Assembly: GCA_905182995.1 (NCBI GenBank)
Contig: CAJJDP010000033.1
Location: forward strand, 393,952-457,951
Source of the DNA: Paramecium octaurelia
Lineage: Eukaryota > Ciliophora > Oligohymenophorea > Peniculida > Parameciidae
Length of the DNA stretch: 64,000 bases
Direction: 5' to 3'
The position numbers were made by a program, and so were the translations under genes. Shown here in pieces: positions 12,001-26,075 of the stretch; positions within the stretch are counted from its first letter, which is position 1; each line of letters starts with the position of its first letter. A model generated the notes under the pieces. The model was not told the DNA's origin. It did not search any database and worked only from the letters and a program-made list of their open reading frames with translations.

Positions 12001-14829
12001 GTACTATTCACAAGAATCAGATTAGCAGACCAACTAAAATGAGTGATTAAAGAATCTTAAAATCAAAAGAGGCCCCAATTATTAGATTATCGAAAAAGAA
12101 TAGAGTTTTAAATTGTAACTCAATTTTACAGCCTAAATCGTTCGTTGCTGTTCAAAATCAACTAGCTATTAAATGGTTTTTTAGGCATGAAATGTGTATA
12201 GCTTATTTAGACCTAGATGTAAGATAGCAATAATTATAATTTCAGAATTATCAATAGCAGTGGTCTATTTGAATAGAGACTGAAACCATGTACATAAGAA
12301 ATAAAGAGCTATGAATATGATTGAGTATAGTAATTGAAGCAATATAAAAATTAACATGGAAACACATTCCCTAAATATTTAATCTAATTCATTGATTGAA
12401 GGTACATTCATTTAATCATTTATGAGGGATCTTTTAGGTTCTCCAATTTATTTGTTTGAAGTAGTATCTATATCCTCTTGACTATTGATGCCAAAAGATT
12501 AATTGAATATTTTTAATTATTATTCCCATTTGGAAGTGTAAAGTGATGTTATTTATAATTAGCAAACGAGGTAAATAATTTCTAAGACACTTAAATACGA
12601 TTGCAAATTGGATGGTATTTAAATCAAGTAGTAGAGTAGGCCTAAGCAATTTTGATACAGCAACATTTAAGAGAAAAAACAAAGAAAATAAAAGTATGTT
12701 CCTACAGACTCTCCAAAATATTAGCATAACAAATCGAATTTCATTTTCATTGGATTTAGTAAATGGAATTTCAATTGGGTTGCAATATCAAATAATTTTT
12801 CTTAATAAAATTATTCTCTATTTCGAGATAAATTCTCATAGGATGAATAGTAAATGCCATAAAGTTCAAAGTTATCATGCAAGCAAAATAGTTATTTGAT
12901 TAGACCTTTTTGAGTAAGTAAAGAAATGTTAAAGTTTTAATAAATATTTAGGTAAGCTAATCTCAATCTTTCTGAAGATTAAAATATTGTTACCTTCTCT
13001 CCTTAGTTCAATTAGTACTTTTTCCAACACATCAACTGACAATGTTTATGATGCAATGATCTGTCTGGTTAAGGATTAGAGTACTTAGTCTTCATATTTA
13101 AAGGCTGATCTAAATAAACTAAATCCCATAGGCATTTTAGATATTTTTTTTCGTTATTTGCTACTTTAAGAGATTCCTTGAATATTTCCAAATATTTCTT
13201 AGCTAATTACTCCTTTTTTAACACCTTTATTAGTTTTGTATAAGGAGCAGTAGTTAAATTAAAAATATTCCTATATTCTTCTACAACACTACTGGCCTCC
13301 TTTTTAAGTTAATCAATATTATTATTCTTAATTTCTTCAAGATCTTAATAGTAAGTATTACTTTATTATTATGTTTTTGTTTTCACACAATTTTCTGATT
13401 GCAATCTTCTTAAGTATAATTCTAATGGAGTTATCTATTTATTGATTAAGGCTGCAATATCATTACTTATTTTAAAGCTCGATCTTGTAGCAATAATTTA
13501 CTAATGTAAATGAGTCAAAAAGAAATAGTAGGCTGCCCATTCTTGATCAGAAGGACAATCCTAATCATCATACATATCAAATCCATAATTAAATAGTTTC
13601 TAATTAATTCCACTTTAATTAACTTCTCTAGCTATTCTTTTGAAATCTATCTCTTAAATCAACTCAACTAGAATTGGTCTAAAGTACAAAAACATAGAAG
13701 AGAGATTTTTATAATTCTGAGGCTTCCACAATCTGTTATTTAGTCTGAGGGGTCTATAACTCTTATCAAGAGGCTCGAAAGAGAATAGATCTATAAACTA
13801 TATGTTTAAAAGTTTAAAAAGTCCCTAGGATTCTGCTTAAATTTTCAAGCTTTCTTCTGTTGCAAACAAAGAACAAAATATATACTTTCCATTTTTCGAT
13901 AAAAATTATTGAGTAAAGTACCCTTGTCTGCATAGAATCAAGCAGATCAAGTTTCTCACCAAAGTTGAAAAATCTTTTGTATCTCTTTTTGTTCTATGCC
14001 ATTCATTTTCATACTTAACAAGATAACCACCTTTATTTACTTTTTTGTTTGGTAAGTATTTCAACAATTTGTAATCTATTTCGAAAGCTTCATTTATTTA
14101 ATTCTGATCGGAATCAAACTACCAACTTCCAGTCAACTTATTACTGAGTTTTAAAACAAGCTAATCCTTTAACTTTTCTTTCTCATCCATCTCATTAATT
14201 GTTGCACTAGTTTCTAATCGTTTTGACTCCTCTGTATTTTCAAATTGAATAAATTAATTCTCTCTTCTCACCTTCTATCTAAATAATTTCCTACGACTAT
14301 GCTTTGAACTTTCCTTTGAATCATCCAAAATTTATAATACACCTTCACATGCCTTTAATAATATTTTCTCCTCCATACTACCTTTATTAAATTTCACCAA
14401 AGTCTTTACTAATTCAAACCCCTCAGTTACTGAAATTGAATGAGAACTTGATTATCCATAATCAGGATTTGGAAATCTATATATATAATAATTATTTCAC
14501 TTTATTATCGCATCGGGAAGTTAAGTTTCTTAGGTTTCCATACTAAAATTACCCCACATCTATTGAAGTATGTCAATTTAGTGTTTGTTTAAATCTATTC
14601 CCAATAAAAAGTATAAAAAAATTGAGTATTTTTCGCAAATATTCTAAATTGCTTTTACTTTCCGCTTTAAATAACAAGCCTCTAACTTTTCCATGTTTTA
14701 AGGATTATCTGTTTTCTCTTGCATGGATGCATCCTTTATATAAGATTAAGAAGGAGTGTCCTCAGAAATAGTATCCATTACTTTATTGAGAGAACCTTGA
14801 GTTAATTATTTTATAATAAATTATTCCAT
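6004..14829 (-). CDS. Giant anoctamin (TMEM16)-pseudokinase fusion protein, about 2918 aa
   Basis: One minus-strand frame of 2919 codons, interrupted only by introns at 14477-14500, 10510-10531 and 6085-6107. Residues about 600-1110 form an anoctamin module: YFGESVGTYF before the first helix, a WE...W-like loop segment, about ten hydrophobic segments and the family motif QRPWP near residue 1050. Known: anoctamins are Ca2+-activated lipid scramblases or chloride channels. After a charged linker, residues about 1450-1700 resemble a protein kinase C-lobe with HGDISTKNYLL, but the DFG position reads YYLGS, so it is probably inactive. The remaining 1200 residues are helical; near residue 2770 they resemble TPR repeats (EIYGKACHPQIGY). 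No TGA separates the modules. Extra in-frame introns cannot be excluded. Confidence 0.85.
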
Positions 14830-15145
14830 TTTATAATGACAAATTTTATAACTTAGTAGCAATTCTTAGAATTTTAACATATAAATTTTATTCATTTAAA
14901 TATTTCAAATTATTTTGGTGCTTACAATAACAATATGATAATTTTATTAGTTTTCCTAATAATAAAATTGATCCTAAATTATCATAACATATAACGTCTT
15001 ATTTTTAAGATTAATATCAAATGAAGTAGAATAACAATATAAACTTTGTTTATGTTCATTTATAAAAATTATCAAAACAATTCTTATGGAGTAAATAGAT
15101 ATAAGACAATTTGATATTCTGAAATTTACAAAATATATTAAAGGA
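14830..15145. other. Intergenic spacer
   Basis: About 316 bp of AT-rich DNA between the 3' end of the SAS-6-like gene and the start of the anoctamin fusion gene, both on the minus strand. It should hold the promoter and 5' UTR of the large gene. No RNA gene or ORF was seen. Confidence 0.6.
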
Positions 15146-15985
15146 TCATATAAATTTAGATGAGTTGTTATTTTTTTTAGATTATCCCATGTATTTACTT
15201 ACGTTTTGATTACTTTAACTTTGATTGGAATTCATTGAAACTTTATTTAGTTGAGCTAGAAGTGAGGGATTCTTTAATTTTATTAGAGATGTTATATCAT
15301 TTAATCTAAAAAATTCTTAACAAAAATACCTGTTTTGGACAAACTGAAGCTTAGCTTTCATAAAATTATATCTAAATGATATGTTTTATCTTATAGTCTC
15401 TTCAGTTGCACTGCTGAATTCCAGTGATAACATTTCCATAAATTTATATTCTAAATTTTCTATAAAATCTAGTTTAGCAGCCCCATCCTATTGCATAAAA
15501 AATACACAAAAGAAGCTAATCTGTTTTTATTTATTTATACTGATTAGGTTCTTTATGACTTGAACTTAATAGTTTTATTAACATTTGTAAGAATTATGGG
15601 TACTCTATAGTTAATTTCTATTCTTCTTTTATTTTTTTAAAGTTTTCTTTATCAATACTAATTTACAAGAGTAAAAATACATAGATATATAATTAAAAAA
15701 TAGATCTGTTTCGCTAGTCAATTCAATTTTTAGATTCTCAAATGCTTATTGATCTCCCTAAAGTTATTGATAAGAAATTACCTAAACCAGTATTTTCACT
15801 TAGATCTATTCAAGAGTTCCTATTTCTTAAGGCCCAGTGTTCGCATTTTATATTCTAACAATTAAATTTTAGATAATCAACCTTGTTTCTATATTAATTT
15901 CCTTATTAAATTAAATTTTAAATCCGCCATCTAAACTTGGATCAATATCTTCCAACACTCCTAAATCTTATTGAGACTCGTCCAT
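15146..15985 (-). CDS. SAS6L: SAS-6-like protein without coiled-coil tail, 247 aa
   Basis: Five exons; introns at 15758-15781, 15658-15680, 15516-15540 and 15306-15329. The N-terminal 150 residues match the SAS-6/XRCC4-type head: LTSETDLFFNY, then a helix (DKENFKKIKEEQ), LTIEYPQFLQMLIKLL, and a strand carrying FFMQQDGAAKLDFIE. It then has the segment SLIKLKNPSLLAQL. Known: SAS-6 builds the ninefold cartwheel; SAS-6-like (SAS6L) proteins keep the head domain but lack the long coiled coil and were found at flagellar bases and the Toxoplasma apical complex. The short length (full SAS-6 is about 450-650 aa) and Ser/Asn-rich end favour SAS6L. CCDC61 or an XRCC4-type relative is the alternative. 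Confidence 0.78.
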
Positions 15986-16418
15986 TTAATATTATATTTA
16001 ATTTTTATTTATATTGATAAATAAGTTAGTAAAATAATTGTTTTATTTGAAAGTCATTAAAAGTACAATGTAGTATATAATTTAATTCTCTCATTCAATA
16101 TTTATAAAGCTTCTTACGTAGATATAAATACCTTGAACTATATATAAATAATAAAATTGAGTTACTGTTTATAAGCTAAACTATTATCCAATAATTTTAG
16201 ATATAATAATTTCGAAGTTACAACTATTTATAGGATTACCAAAATGAATTATAAAACCTTATTCTTCAAAATATAGTTAGTAGCTTAAGGGATTTATAAG
16301 AAAAAAGTTTTATTTTCATACTCATTATTCATATAATTCATAAATTTAAGAAGTTTTATTAAAATAGGATTAATATCATATTGAATATCATTTAAATTCT
16401 AAAATTAATAATTTCCAT
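15986..16418. other. Intergenic spacer
   Basis: About 430 bp of AT-rich DNA between the end of the giant surface-protein gene and the start of the SAS-6-like gene. It must contain one 3' UTR and one promoter. No ORF with coding character and no structured RNA were found. Confidence 0.55.
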
Positions 16419-19400
16419 TCATTCTTTCTCCTATATTAAGAACCTTTTAGTTTCATTTTCCTTACTGACTAACCTATTCCTTAAAGTTATTGATGGACTC
16501 AGGATAGACTAAAAATTTCTAATTGAATTAATCAGATATTTTACTTTTATTCAGATTAAGGTTTTGATACATTAAATAAATATTACTTGAGTTTTGAGAA
16601 ATTCTTTTATAGCTATACTTCCTTATCTTTCCATTCTACCAATTACTAATTTAAATAATTATGAAAATATGAATTTGGCTTTATAAATTTCATTATCTTT
16701 ATTAATTAATTAAGATATTTTATCTTATATTTTTTATAGTAAACCCTGAAAATATCATATATAAAAGGGTAGCAAAGCTTAATACATAGAATAGATATAA
16801 GGATTTAAAGTAAAACTTGTTAGGCTTAATTCTCTTATTATTCACTAACATATTTAACTGCAGCCAAAAATATAGTTATTGAACAAATTTGATCAGTAGA
16901 TATATCAAGTAAGTTTAAGCTTTTAATAATATATGGTTTGATTTTGAAAGCCAATAATTAATAAAAAAGCAAACATAAGCCAATGAGGGTAGCCTTTAAA
17001 AATATATTGGATTCAAAATATGTTAGAATACCAATTAGAATTGTTTTTTTCCAAATTTTAACAAATTCCCAAAAGAAACTTTCATCATTATATTCATTAA
17101 ACATATAACATATATGTCTTCTAATTTTAATTACATCCAGCTTTTTTCTCATTAAAAACATTAAAAAAAACAAAATAAATGGTATAAAACATCCTATAAA
17201 AGTTAATCCAGGCAAAATAAAAAAATATATCCAGAGATAATGTGATTATGTATTAAACTCAAGAGAGACATTTCCTTGAATATACTCCATATTTGAGATT
17301 GTCCTTTTGGATAATAACGAAAAGAATCTAAAAATTACATAATAAATTACTGTTTAATTATTGCTGCAAAATTTGAAAGGTAAAGATATAAAGCTGTGTT
17401 TGATAAAATACTATTATTAAATTTAGTTTTAGTTGCTATAGAGTGAACTTAGAAGCCTCCAAAAATTATTAGTTACTGAATAAATATTAGAATAAATTAA
17501 GTTATAATTCTTGAATAATTAACTTCAGTGTTATATATTTGTATTAAATAACAATCTAAACTGTTTGCCATAAAAAATGAAGTATTGCAAGTTTGATCAA
17601 CGAAATCAAAAGAGAAAGAGAAAGTAATATTAAAAGAAAAAATAATGGAAAAGATCCATAAATAATTAAGTAACATTTTAATAAGAATGCTTTCATGATC
17701 TAAATATATATTATTATTATTACCTTAATTGAGCTTAAAGAGTATCTTTCCAAACTTTTACTTTAATTTTAATGATGAAAATAATTGATTCGTTCTATCT
17801 ATGCTTCTTAATGTCAATAAAATCTACAAAATACCCCTAGTATAATTAAAGCAAATACCATACTGAGGACAGAAGAAAAGGTAGTAAACCAGATAAAAAA
17901 TAAAAGCATTGTGAACATGATGTACTCTACAAAATTCTAAAATAGGGTCCATTTCCTTGAATATTGTAATTGTCACACTCCTCACATAAACCACCTATGT
18001 GGCCTATTGCACAAAGGCTGTTTCCTACTCTCCAACCACCTAAACAGCAATTTTTACATTATACGCATTGTTCGGTTTGGTCTGACAAAATATTTGGTCT
18101 CCAAAACCCTTCCAGCAATTAAATTTTATTAGATGTGATATTTTAAAACTTTGTCTTATCGAATATTGAGCATTTAGTAGCATTATAAGTGACTGAGTAA
18201 AAACCTTGAGTTGGTTGGCATACTTAACAACCATTACTAACGTAAAATTCTCCTAATTGACATTTGTAGGTTTTTGCTGTAAAAATGTATTTCAGTACAT
18301 TTAATTAAGTTGAACAATTTATTGATACTAAAAGAAGTTCATCAGCATTCTAATAAGGATCAAATGTAAAAGATAGTAATTTCAAATCATAAGAATTTAT
18401 GTTTAAATCATAGGGCAATACTTATATGGGTAGAGGATCTGATATTTTTTTATTACTTTATGTCTATGTCATCGTTTATAAGTTACAAGTGAAGTTCTAA
18501 AAATTAGTTACTTTTTCATTTATACTGTTTTAAAACTCCAATGAAAATTCATAAAAATATGACAAAAATCCTTACTAATTCTAATTAAATAATTTAAAGC
18601 TTAGAATCTGTTGATTACTAGGTAAATAAAGCTAGTTAGTTTTCAATAACTAGCCCTACTCTATAGTTTTATATGAATTTAATTAAAGAACATTTGTTGT
18701 CTGATTTTCAATTCTTTCTTGGGAAGAAAGCATTTCAAAAGAATTAATTATTAAGGCTAAATGATGTGGTTGTTCTACAATGTTATCTGTAAATTTCTCA
18801 GCTATATTTAATTTAATTAATGAATCATTAATATTATTTTTATTGATTTGATTAATTCCGTTAAAATATATTCCCCCTCCTTCTTTAGCATAATTGTCTA
18901 AAATTAGGCAATGAATAATTCTAAAATTATTACTGCAATTTTCAAAATATATTGCACCGCCTTGTTCTCTTGCAATATTCTATAAGAATTAACAGTGTTT
19001 AATGAAAATTATAACTTATTTTGCATATATGGCAGAACCATACATGCCGCTATTGAGTATAAATTTAGAATTCATTAGCTAAATTTTATTTTCTAAGTTT
19101 TTATTTGCAATAAAATTGAGACATCCAAACGAATCTATTTTGTTTTAAATACAATTAACTTCGACAATTTTCAAAATTTAGAATCCAGAGATATCAAAAT
19201 AAATTAATCCGTTAAGTTTTCTTGAATAATTGTTCTTAATTAGAGAAAAGACTCTAAGAATTATTGAATTTTCATTTGAGATGCTCTAAATATAAATTAA
19301 CGACCCTTATGAAGATATATTGTAATTTAAATATTACAAAATGGACTAAAATGATTCAGATGAGGAAGTTTAAGTTAAAGAACTACTTCTTAATATAGAG

Positions 19401-22400
19401 CATTTTTCAACATTAAATTTAATCTGAAAATTTTCGAATAAGGGGCTGCTCTCATCTTTTAATTAAAGTATTGTAACATTTTTAATTTCGACATCTTCTA
19501 AAAATAAAGAATTTCTTACGATTTTTGTTTAGCCTAAATAAAAAATGTTAAATGAATAAAATGTTTAAATAGAATTTATTTTACAATTTTTAATTTATAC
19601 ACTTTAAGAATCCACAATTTTTAAAATAGGAGAAATAAATATTCCTTCTGATATTAATCTATTTATAAGAAGTTAGCATCCATTTAAATTAATAAGAGCA
19701 TTGTCAACTACAACTTTGTTGATTTCGCTTAAACTAATTGGATTAAGTTTATTGAAGTATTCTTTCCAATGTTAATAATTTTATGAAATAAGTAAATTTT
19801 AGATTGTTACTAAGTTTTGATCCTGCTTTTATAATGAAAATTCAATTTTCATGAATTGATTATTTAATGAGAGACAATTTTCTAATATCACGTCGTTAAT
19901 ATCTATTTTATTATATTTTTGTGATGGTATAATGGAAAAGATTGAAGAACTTTATCTATTAAAGACATTATAAAATTGTACATTTTTAATCTGTAAATTT
20001 AACTGACTATTTTTAGAGTATATACTAATACAACCTTATGTTTCAGTTGTTGATACTAGATCAACTTCAGCTTAATTAATGTAGAGTTAATTTAACTGAA
20101 CAATGCCCAACCCTTAAGTTTTAATATCAAAGATTGAACTACTTTAAGAAGTTACCTAAGTGAATTAACCCAAGGCAATATTGATGTTGGAAGAAGTTAA
20201 TGACATTGCCCCTCCTTTGCTTTAAATTGTATATAAAGAGGATATTATTAAATTGATTTCTTCTTGATTGTTTTAACTTGAGGGGGGAATAGTATAATAT
20301 TTTTCCCAAATTTAGTAGTTTAAATTGTTATGATTCTTTATAGTAATATATTAAATCTAAACAGATATTGAGTTGATAAAAATAAAAGAATTTGAAGAGT
20401 TAGTTAAAGCATTTGATAAGCAAGTTATATTGTTTATAAAAACCGAACTTTATTAGGAATTTATGAATAATAATCCGGCTGAAGTTTAAGATGGATCATC
20501 AATTTATTCGTTAAAAAAATTTTCTTCAAAAGTGATATTTTCTACTCGGATTTCTTATGACTTTTCTGAATATATCAATAGTGAGGAAAAAATACTCCCT
20601 AAATGCTATTTTAATAATATATTTCCTTGAAATACAACATCTTTGATTTCAATTATTTCTTAAACATGAGGTTAATACAAAATGTTTGAAATAATGTGCA
20701 CAAATGAATAATCGATGGTAAATTAACTTTAAATGAAAATTTTCTGTATTACAAGTTTGTAAAATCCTGAAATATAAATTAATTATGAATATTTATCTTC
20801 ACTATTATCACATTCAATTGAGAGTGGTACTTATTTAGATTGTACTTCATTTAAGTAATTCATGTTCTCAATCATAATTGATTATGTGTCATATAATTTA
20901 AAATGCTGCATATTTTTTGAGGCTGCTATAACACAATCTTAAATCACTATTTAGGAACAAGTCAAAATAAATAGATATAATTACTCAGAGTTCAAGTTTC
21001 TGATGTTTTTGTATAATTCCAAATTACTCATAGTAACTTACACATTATCGTTAATATCAATTGATTGCAAATTAATTACGGATGAATTTGTAAATTCATT
21101 AATTAAGATTTTTAAAGTTTGAATTTAAATATCTTTTAATTTTCTCTGTTAAGAATGATAAAATAAAAATGACGAATCAATAAGCTTGTTAAAGTCGAAT
21201 AAAGTATTTTAGATTAGTAAATTGTTTGTTAAAATTAACACTCTTGAATTATATACCTTATTTTAAGAGAATAATATATTTCTAATGGAAATCGATGATT
21301 AATATGTATTTTAGACAAATGTTGTAAAATTGATTTCATTATTTATAAGACTAACCTAATCAATATAAATATTAATTTAATCGTCAGTACTAGATTAAAA
21401 ATTGAAAATTGTGGAATTATAAAATTTGCAATCAACAAAATATATAAATTTGAATCTAATGTCCTGTTAAGAATCTACAAATTAAAATAATACTGAGTTA
21501 TGAAATACACTATTTAATATTACAATATTAGTAAATTAAATTTAATTCTTATAATTTCCTTTAGCATGTTGATATAGTAGGGAATTATTAAGATTTAAAT
21601 ACATAAAGTTGACATTGTTAAAAATACAATCACCACTTTTTGTTGATTTCATCTCATATTTTGCAATTAAATCAATATTTCCATAAAAAGTTGTATTAGT
21701 TATTATTAAATCAATTGGATCTTAATAATTTTCAAAAGATAAATATGTATATATATATTCGTCTGTTGAAGTAAAAATGCTCATGTTTAAGATTTAAACA
21801 ATGTCAAAATTTTATATTACCAATCTATTGGTAAATGCCTTATTTGATTAATCATTTCCTATTAATTTCACTTGTACTTTTTAAAGGGAAAAGATTTTCT
21901 ATTTAAATGAATTTTCTAATATACTCTCTGTTGAAAGTTAGCAAAACCATTCAGATATCAATAAAAAATTAAACACTATTGTTAATTTACTTCCACCCAA
22001 TTAATTAATATAATCAAGTTAAATTTATGTGCCATAATATTCCGGAAATTATTGTTAGAGAATAAATTAACTGTTGTCACAATCGATATTGAACTAGGAT
22101 CATAACTAATGATTACTTCATATTAAATATCGGATGTACAAATAGAATTTTCACAATACTTAGCAATACTACTATAAGGATCAATTACTATATTATTATC
22201 TGGAGCTTTTTGAAGACATTTATAAGTATATTTAGTTAATTCATCTGTCACAATAAAATAGGGGTTGATATTCTATAATTTAATATAATTATACCTTGAT
22301 TTCTTATTCTGTTCTCGATTGACATAACTAACATAATTATGGACACTACATACAATTACCTGATTCTGATGAAATTATTGGTAACTTATAATAATTCAAA

Positions 22401-25142
22401 GGGCATTAAACACAATAAAAGAAATATGGAAATTCCTGAGTCTACGCGCATTGCAAACAATCAGGATCGCAATATTTGATACAATCACCCGAGTAATTAG
22501 GCTTATAGTTTGGATAGCATTCAAATGCAAATTAGATTCTTAGAAGATCCATTTCTGGCTTTGGATATAGATACTGGTTAGGCAAGAATTGCATTAAAAA
22601 GCTTTAAATTAATTATACCCATTCATCTTTTAGATGGTAATCCCCTTCAATACATATTTTAGCATGTTCAATAGAACATTTATCACACTATCCTGTGGAT
22701 ACTGAAGTTGAATAACCATCTTCACACAAGATACATTTGATTACTTTTGATGGAGTTTGCAGACACTATTTACAATTGAGTATATATTTATTACAATTAA
22801 TAATTTCAGGAGCAACATTGAAATTATCTTCTTTTGATAGAGTGCAAATTTCTTATCCTTATAAATTGATATAGGATCTTAAGCAATTAAATATTTATGG
22901 TTTCTGATAATTACAGACACCCGTAGTAAAATCGAATATAAAACCATCTTTGCATAATGCACAGCCTATATGAAAAGAATCATCAATATTAAAGGATTAA
23001 AACTACTTATATAGAGTACATTGAGTCAAATCATTGCTTAAATACTCAAAGCAATACTGGCAATTTTCAATGCCGCATAGTATGCATTAATAAGTAGATG
23101 TTAGATAATAAGGAGATCGACAAATCTAGAAAAATGTTTACCCAGGTAAAGGTTTACCCTTACAAATTCCATCCTCAAGGTTTGTATAATAATCGCATTT
23201 GAAGCATTTGGTTTGTAATGTAGTGATCAAACAATCTATACAGCCTTTAATTGCACAATTATAACATTAACCCTTATCTTTCTAAGGAGTTTGTAAAGAA
23301 TCGTCTTGAAAACAAAAGTTCCTAAATTATTTTGAGGCTAATTCAAATTCATCAATAACATCTTCATTAAGCTCTACAGAATCAGAACCATATCTTGGTA
23401 TAAGGTCATCACCATCATAAATATAATTTAATTATGCAGTTTATAAATACTCTGTGACAGTCCCTTAAAGATTATTAAATGAAGAAGTTTTGCAAGAAGC
23501 ATTATTTGCCCAAGTTTGAGGAAATTAATAACATTCTAAGCATGTTATAGCCTTACTGCTTATGATAGATGGACTAGAATAAAGATTTAATTTACCATTT
23601 GACGCATTTTTCCTCAAGTTAGAAATATCCTTGTAGACATTTCTAATCATTTGAATTATCCTATACAAGAAGAGCATTATAACTTTAAAAATCCTTGCAT
23701 TACTAATCATCAATTGTATTGTAGGGGCAAACACAAGATTTTTGAGCAGGTTTAAAAATACGATTTGACTCTGCATAGCAAGATAAACAATTTGAACTTG
23801 TTGGACCATCGCAATCTTCACAACTATTATGGCAGTGTGCTTCAGGTAACATAAAATCCACAAAGCAATTTGAAAAGTAAGTGTTTACAAAACTTACACT
23901 TAAATAATCATTAGAATTTTATAATAAATTTCCATATTATAATTTAAATTTAAGCAAATGAAATTAATTGACTGTGGTTACAGATTTGTACTCATAATGA
24001 ATAAAGTTTCCATAAAAAATTATTGATACGCTTAATTAATTATCTGATAGTATCGCTTAAACAAAATGCCAAAGTGTGAAATCGTTTGTAAGATCAAATT
24101 CTTTTTTTATTAAAAAAGGATCGTCTTAGAAATTAAGGGAGACAAGAGGAAAGGTATAACTATAAGTTGTGTAAATCAATTAAGTTTTATCTTCAGTAAT
24201 CTTATAAAATAATTAGAACGCAGCCAAATTATCATCAACCAATTAAGGTATTTCAAAATTAGCAGATAACTTCATAATTTGATATAAAAAGTCCTAAGAT
24301 GTCTTGTGAACATTTGTAATTTTGATCCAAGTTGTTAATGAAAATGTATTACAATTAGGATTCTATGAAGTAAATTATATCTTGTCTAATTATGTTAGTA
24401 CTTAATCTTAGAGATATGTTTGCCAATTTGAAATGCAAAAGCATTAGGCTCTAAACTAAATTGTGGATATTACCAAATCGGGAGGAGTATGATTTATATC
24501 AAATGATAATGGATATAGAAGGAAAGTGCCTGGATAAAATGAAAATTGTGATATGCCATCTAAAATCTAGATCGTATTCTATGATATTATTTATAGACCT
24601 CCTCCAAAGGTCAAGATTAAATTTGTGTCTTTGTATGGATACAATATATCTTCGACAAGCTACTATAATTTAATTTAAGGGTATTGGATGATTAACAGTT
24701 CAAATCTTTTCTGCTTTGGCCACTAAGTAATTTGAAAGTAATGCCAGACATATTCAAAATTTTGATTATCTAATTATAATTCAAATTTATGCCAGTTCTC
24801 ATCAATCGTGACAAATTGTATTTTTCTTACTATAGTTTATGTTTCATAGTTGAGACAATCGTAAACTATGAGATTCAAATCTTGGGTTGATTTTGAAACA
24901 GCATTATGAAGATGAAAACAATTGCTGTCTAATATTCCTATTGTTCCTATTTGAGCAATATCGCCTAAAGGAGCATATCTGCTCCACACACCATAGCCAA
25001 AGAAAGAATCTATTTCAAAATTGTCTAAGTTTATTTACAACTCCTAAGTTACTATTTAATTGTCATCATTTAGGATATAGATGTAATATGCACATATTTG
25101 AAGCGCTCTATAAATTATTAAAATTAAAGTCACTCCTCTCAT
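16419..25142 (-). CDS. Giant cysteine-rich beta-helix transmembrane surface protein
   Basis: An 8.7-kb gene starting with an apparent signal peptide (MRGVTLILIIYRALQICA). The first 420 residues are beta-rich, with LamG-like spacing. A long Cys-rich region follows, introduced by CEDCDGPTSSNC and repeating paired CxxC motifs like furin/growth-factor-receptor repeats. Next come about 1200 residues of Asn/Ile/Ser-rich short repeats that look like a parallel beta-helix. A second Cys-rich block (CCLGGWRVG, then GGLCEECDNY) precedes hydrophobic segments near 17.9-16.8 kb and a basic cytoplasmic tail. Clear introns include 16519-16544; several more are present and not all are placed. Large families of such proteins are common in ciliates; the function is unknown, probably at the cell surface. 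Confidence 0.8.
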
Positions 25143-25353
25143 TTTTAATAATAAATTAATAAAATACCCAATTTCGTATTACATATGAAATTGGACCTGA
25201 AATTGAAATCCTATTAAACTCAATTATTTTAGAAAATTTACAAAAATGCTAATATTTTTTATATACTTTCTTGATTAATATTTAAATAATTTCTTCTCAT
25301 TATTAGGTAAAATAGATAATAAAATTTATATTTTCAAAAAATCCGGATTAAAC

Positions 25354-25893
25354 TCAATCATGACTATCTAAACTTTTTTTTCTATTTGATCTTTTCATAT
25401 GATTGTTCATCTATTGTAGTAGAGATTTGCTTATTAGAAATTAAAGCGAATATTTCTGAGTTGTAAAAAACAAAGTAATATTTCCATCTCTATTAATTGT
25501 TTAATTTCTATCTTTAATTATGATGGATTCTTATTATTAAGTAGTATACCTTAAATATAATACATTTAAACTAGAGCCAAATTTCTTGAGTTAATTTAAT
25601 TATAATCTATTATCTAGGTCAGTCTAAATAATTCATTTGATTATTTTCCTATCCTAATCATGATTACATAATATAGGAGAAAGAGAAAAAAAATTATCTC
25701 AGAATTAACTTACATAGTTGAGCAAAGCATGATGATCGTAATACTTCTCGTATTATAATTATTCCTATTGTTTTCTTGATCATAAAAAATAAAATCGCAT
25801 GGCTAACAAATCTTCAAGAGACTATTTTCGCTCTGCAAAATGGTCTAAATCTTAATGGAAAAAAGAATTATCTCTTAAGAATGCTAGCTTCAT
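25354..25893 (-). CDS. Probable small gene, exon structure unresolved
   Basis: Coding-like minus-strand sequence between PPWD1 and the giant surface gene. From ATG 25893 a frame rich in charged residues (HFAERKQSLEDL) continues, if a 33-nt GT...AAG intron is removed, into QQEQLQYEKYYDHHALLNY. After a gap that needs at least one more intron, a further open stretch of about 80 codons ends in TGA at 25354. I could not join the parts into one unambiguous model. No family is recognised. It may be a real small gene of about 130-150 residues or a damaged one. Confidence 0.4.
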
Positions 25894-26075
25894 TTCTGTT
25901 TATATATATTATGTAAGATTTAGGGAAAGGAAATTGGCTGATCATTTTCTAAATCACATCAATGCCATCAAAACTTACCGATAGTATTTGAAAATTTAAT
26001 TTTTATTAATATTTTTAATTTCTTTAATCAACTTTGTTTTAAATTGTTATTTTGTATTATTATATTAAATCATAT

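Noticed and set aside
12612..12899. Plus-strand ORF
   Set aside because: It lies opposite the anoctamin membrane region and is explained as its antisense shadow.
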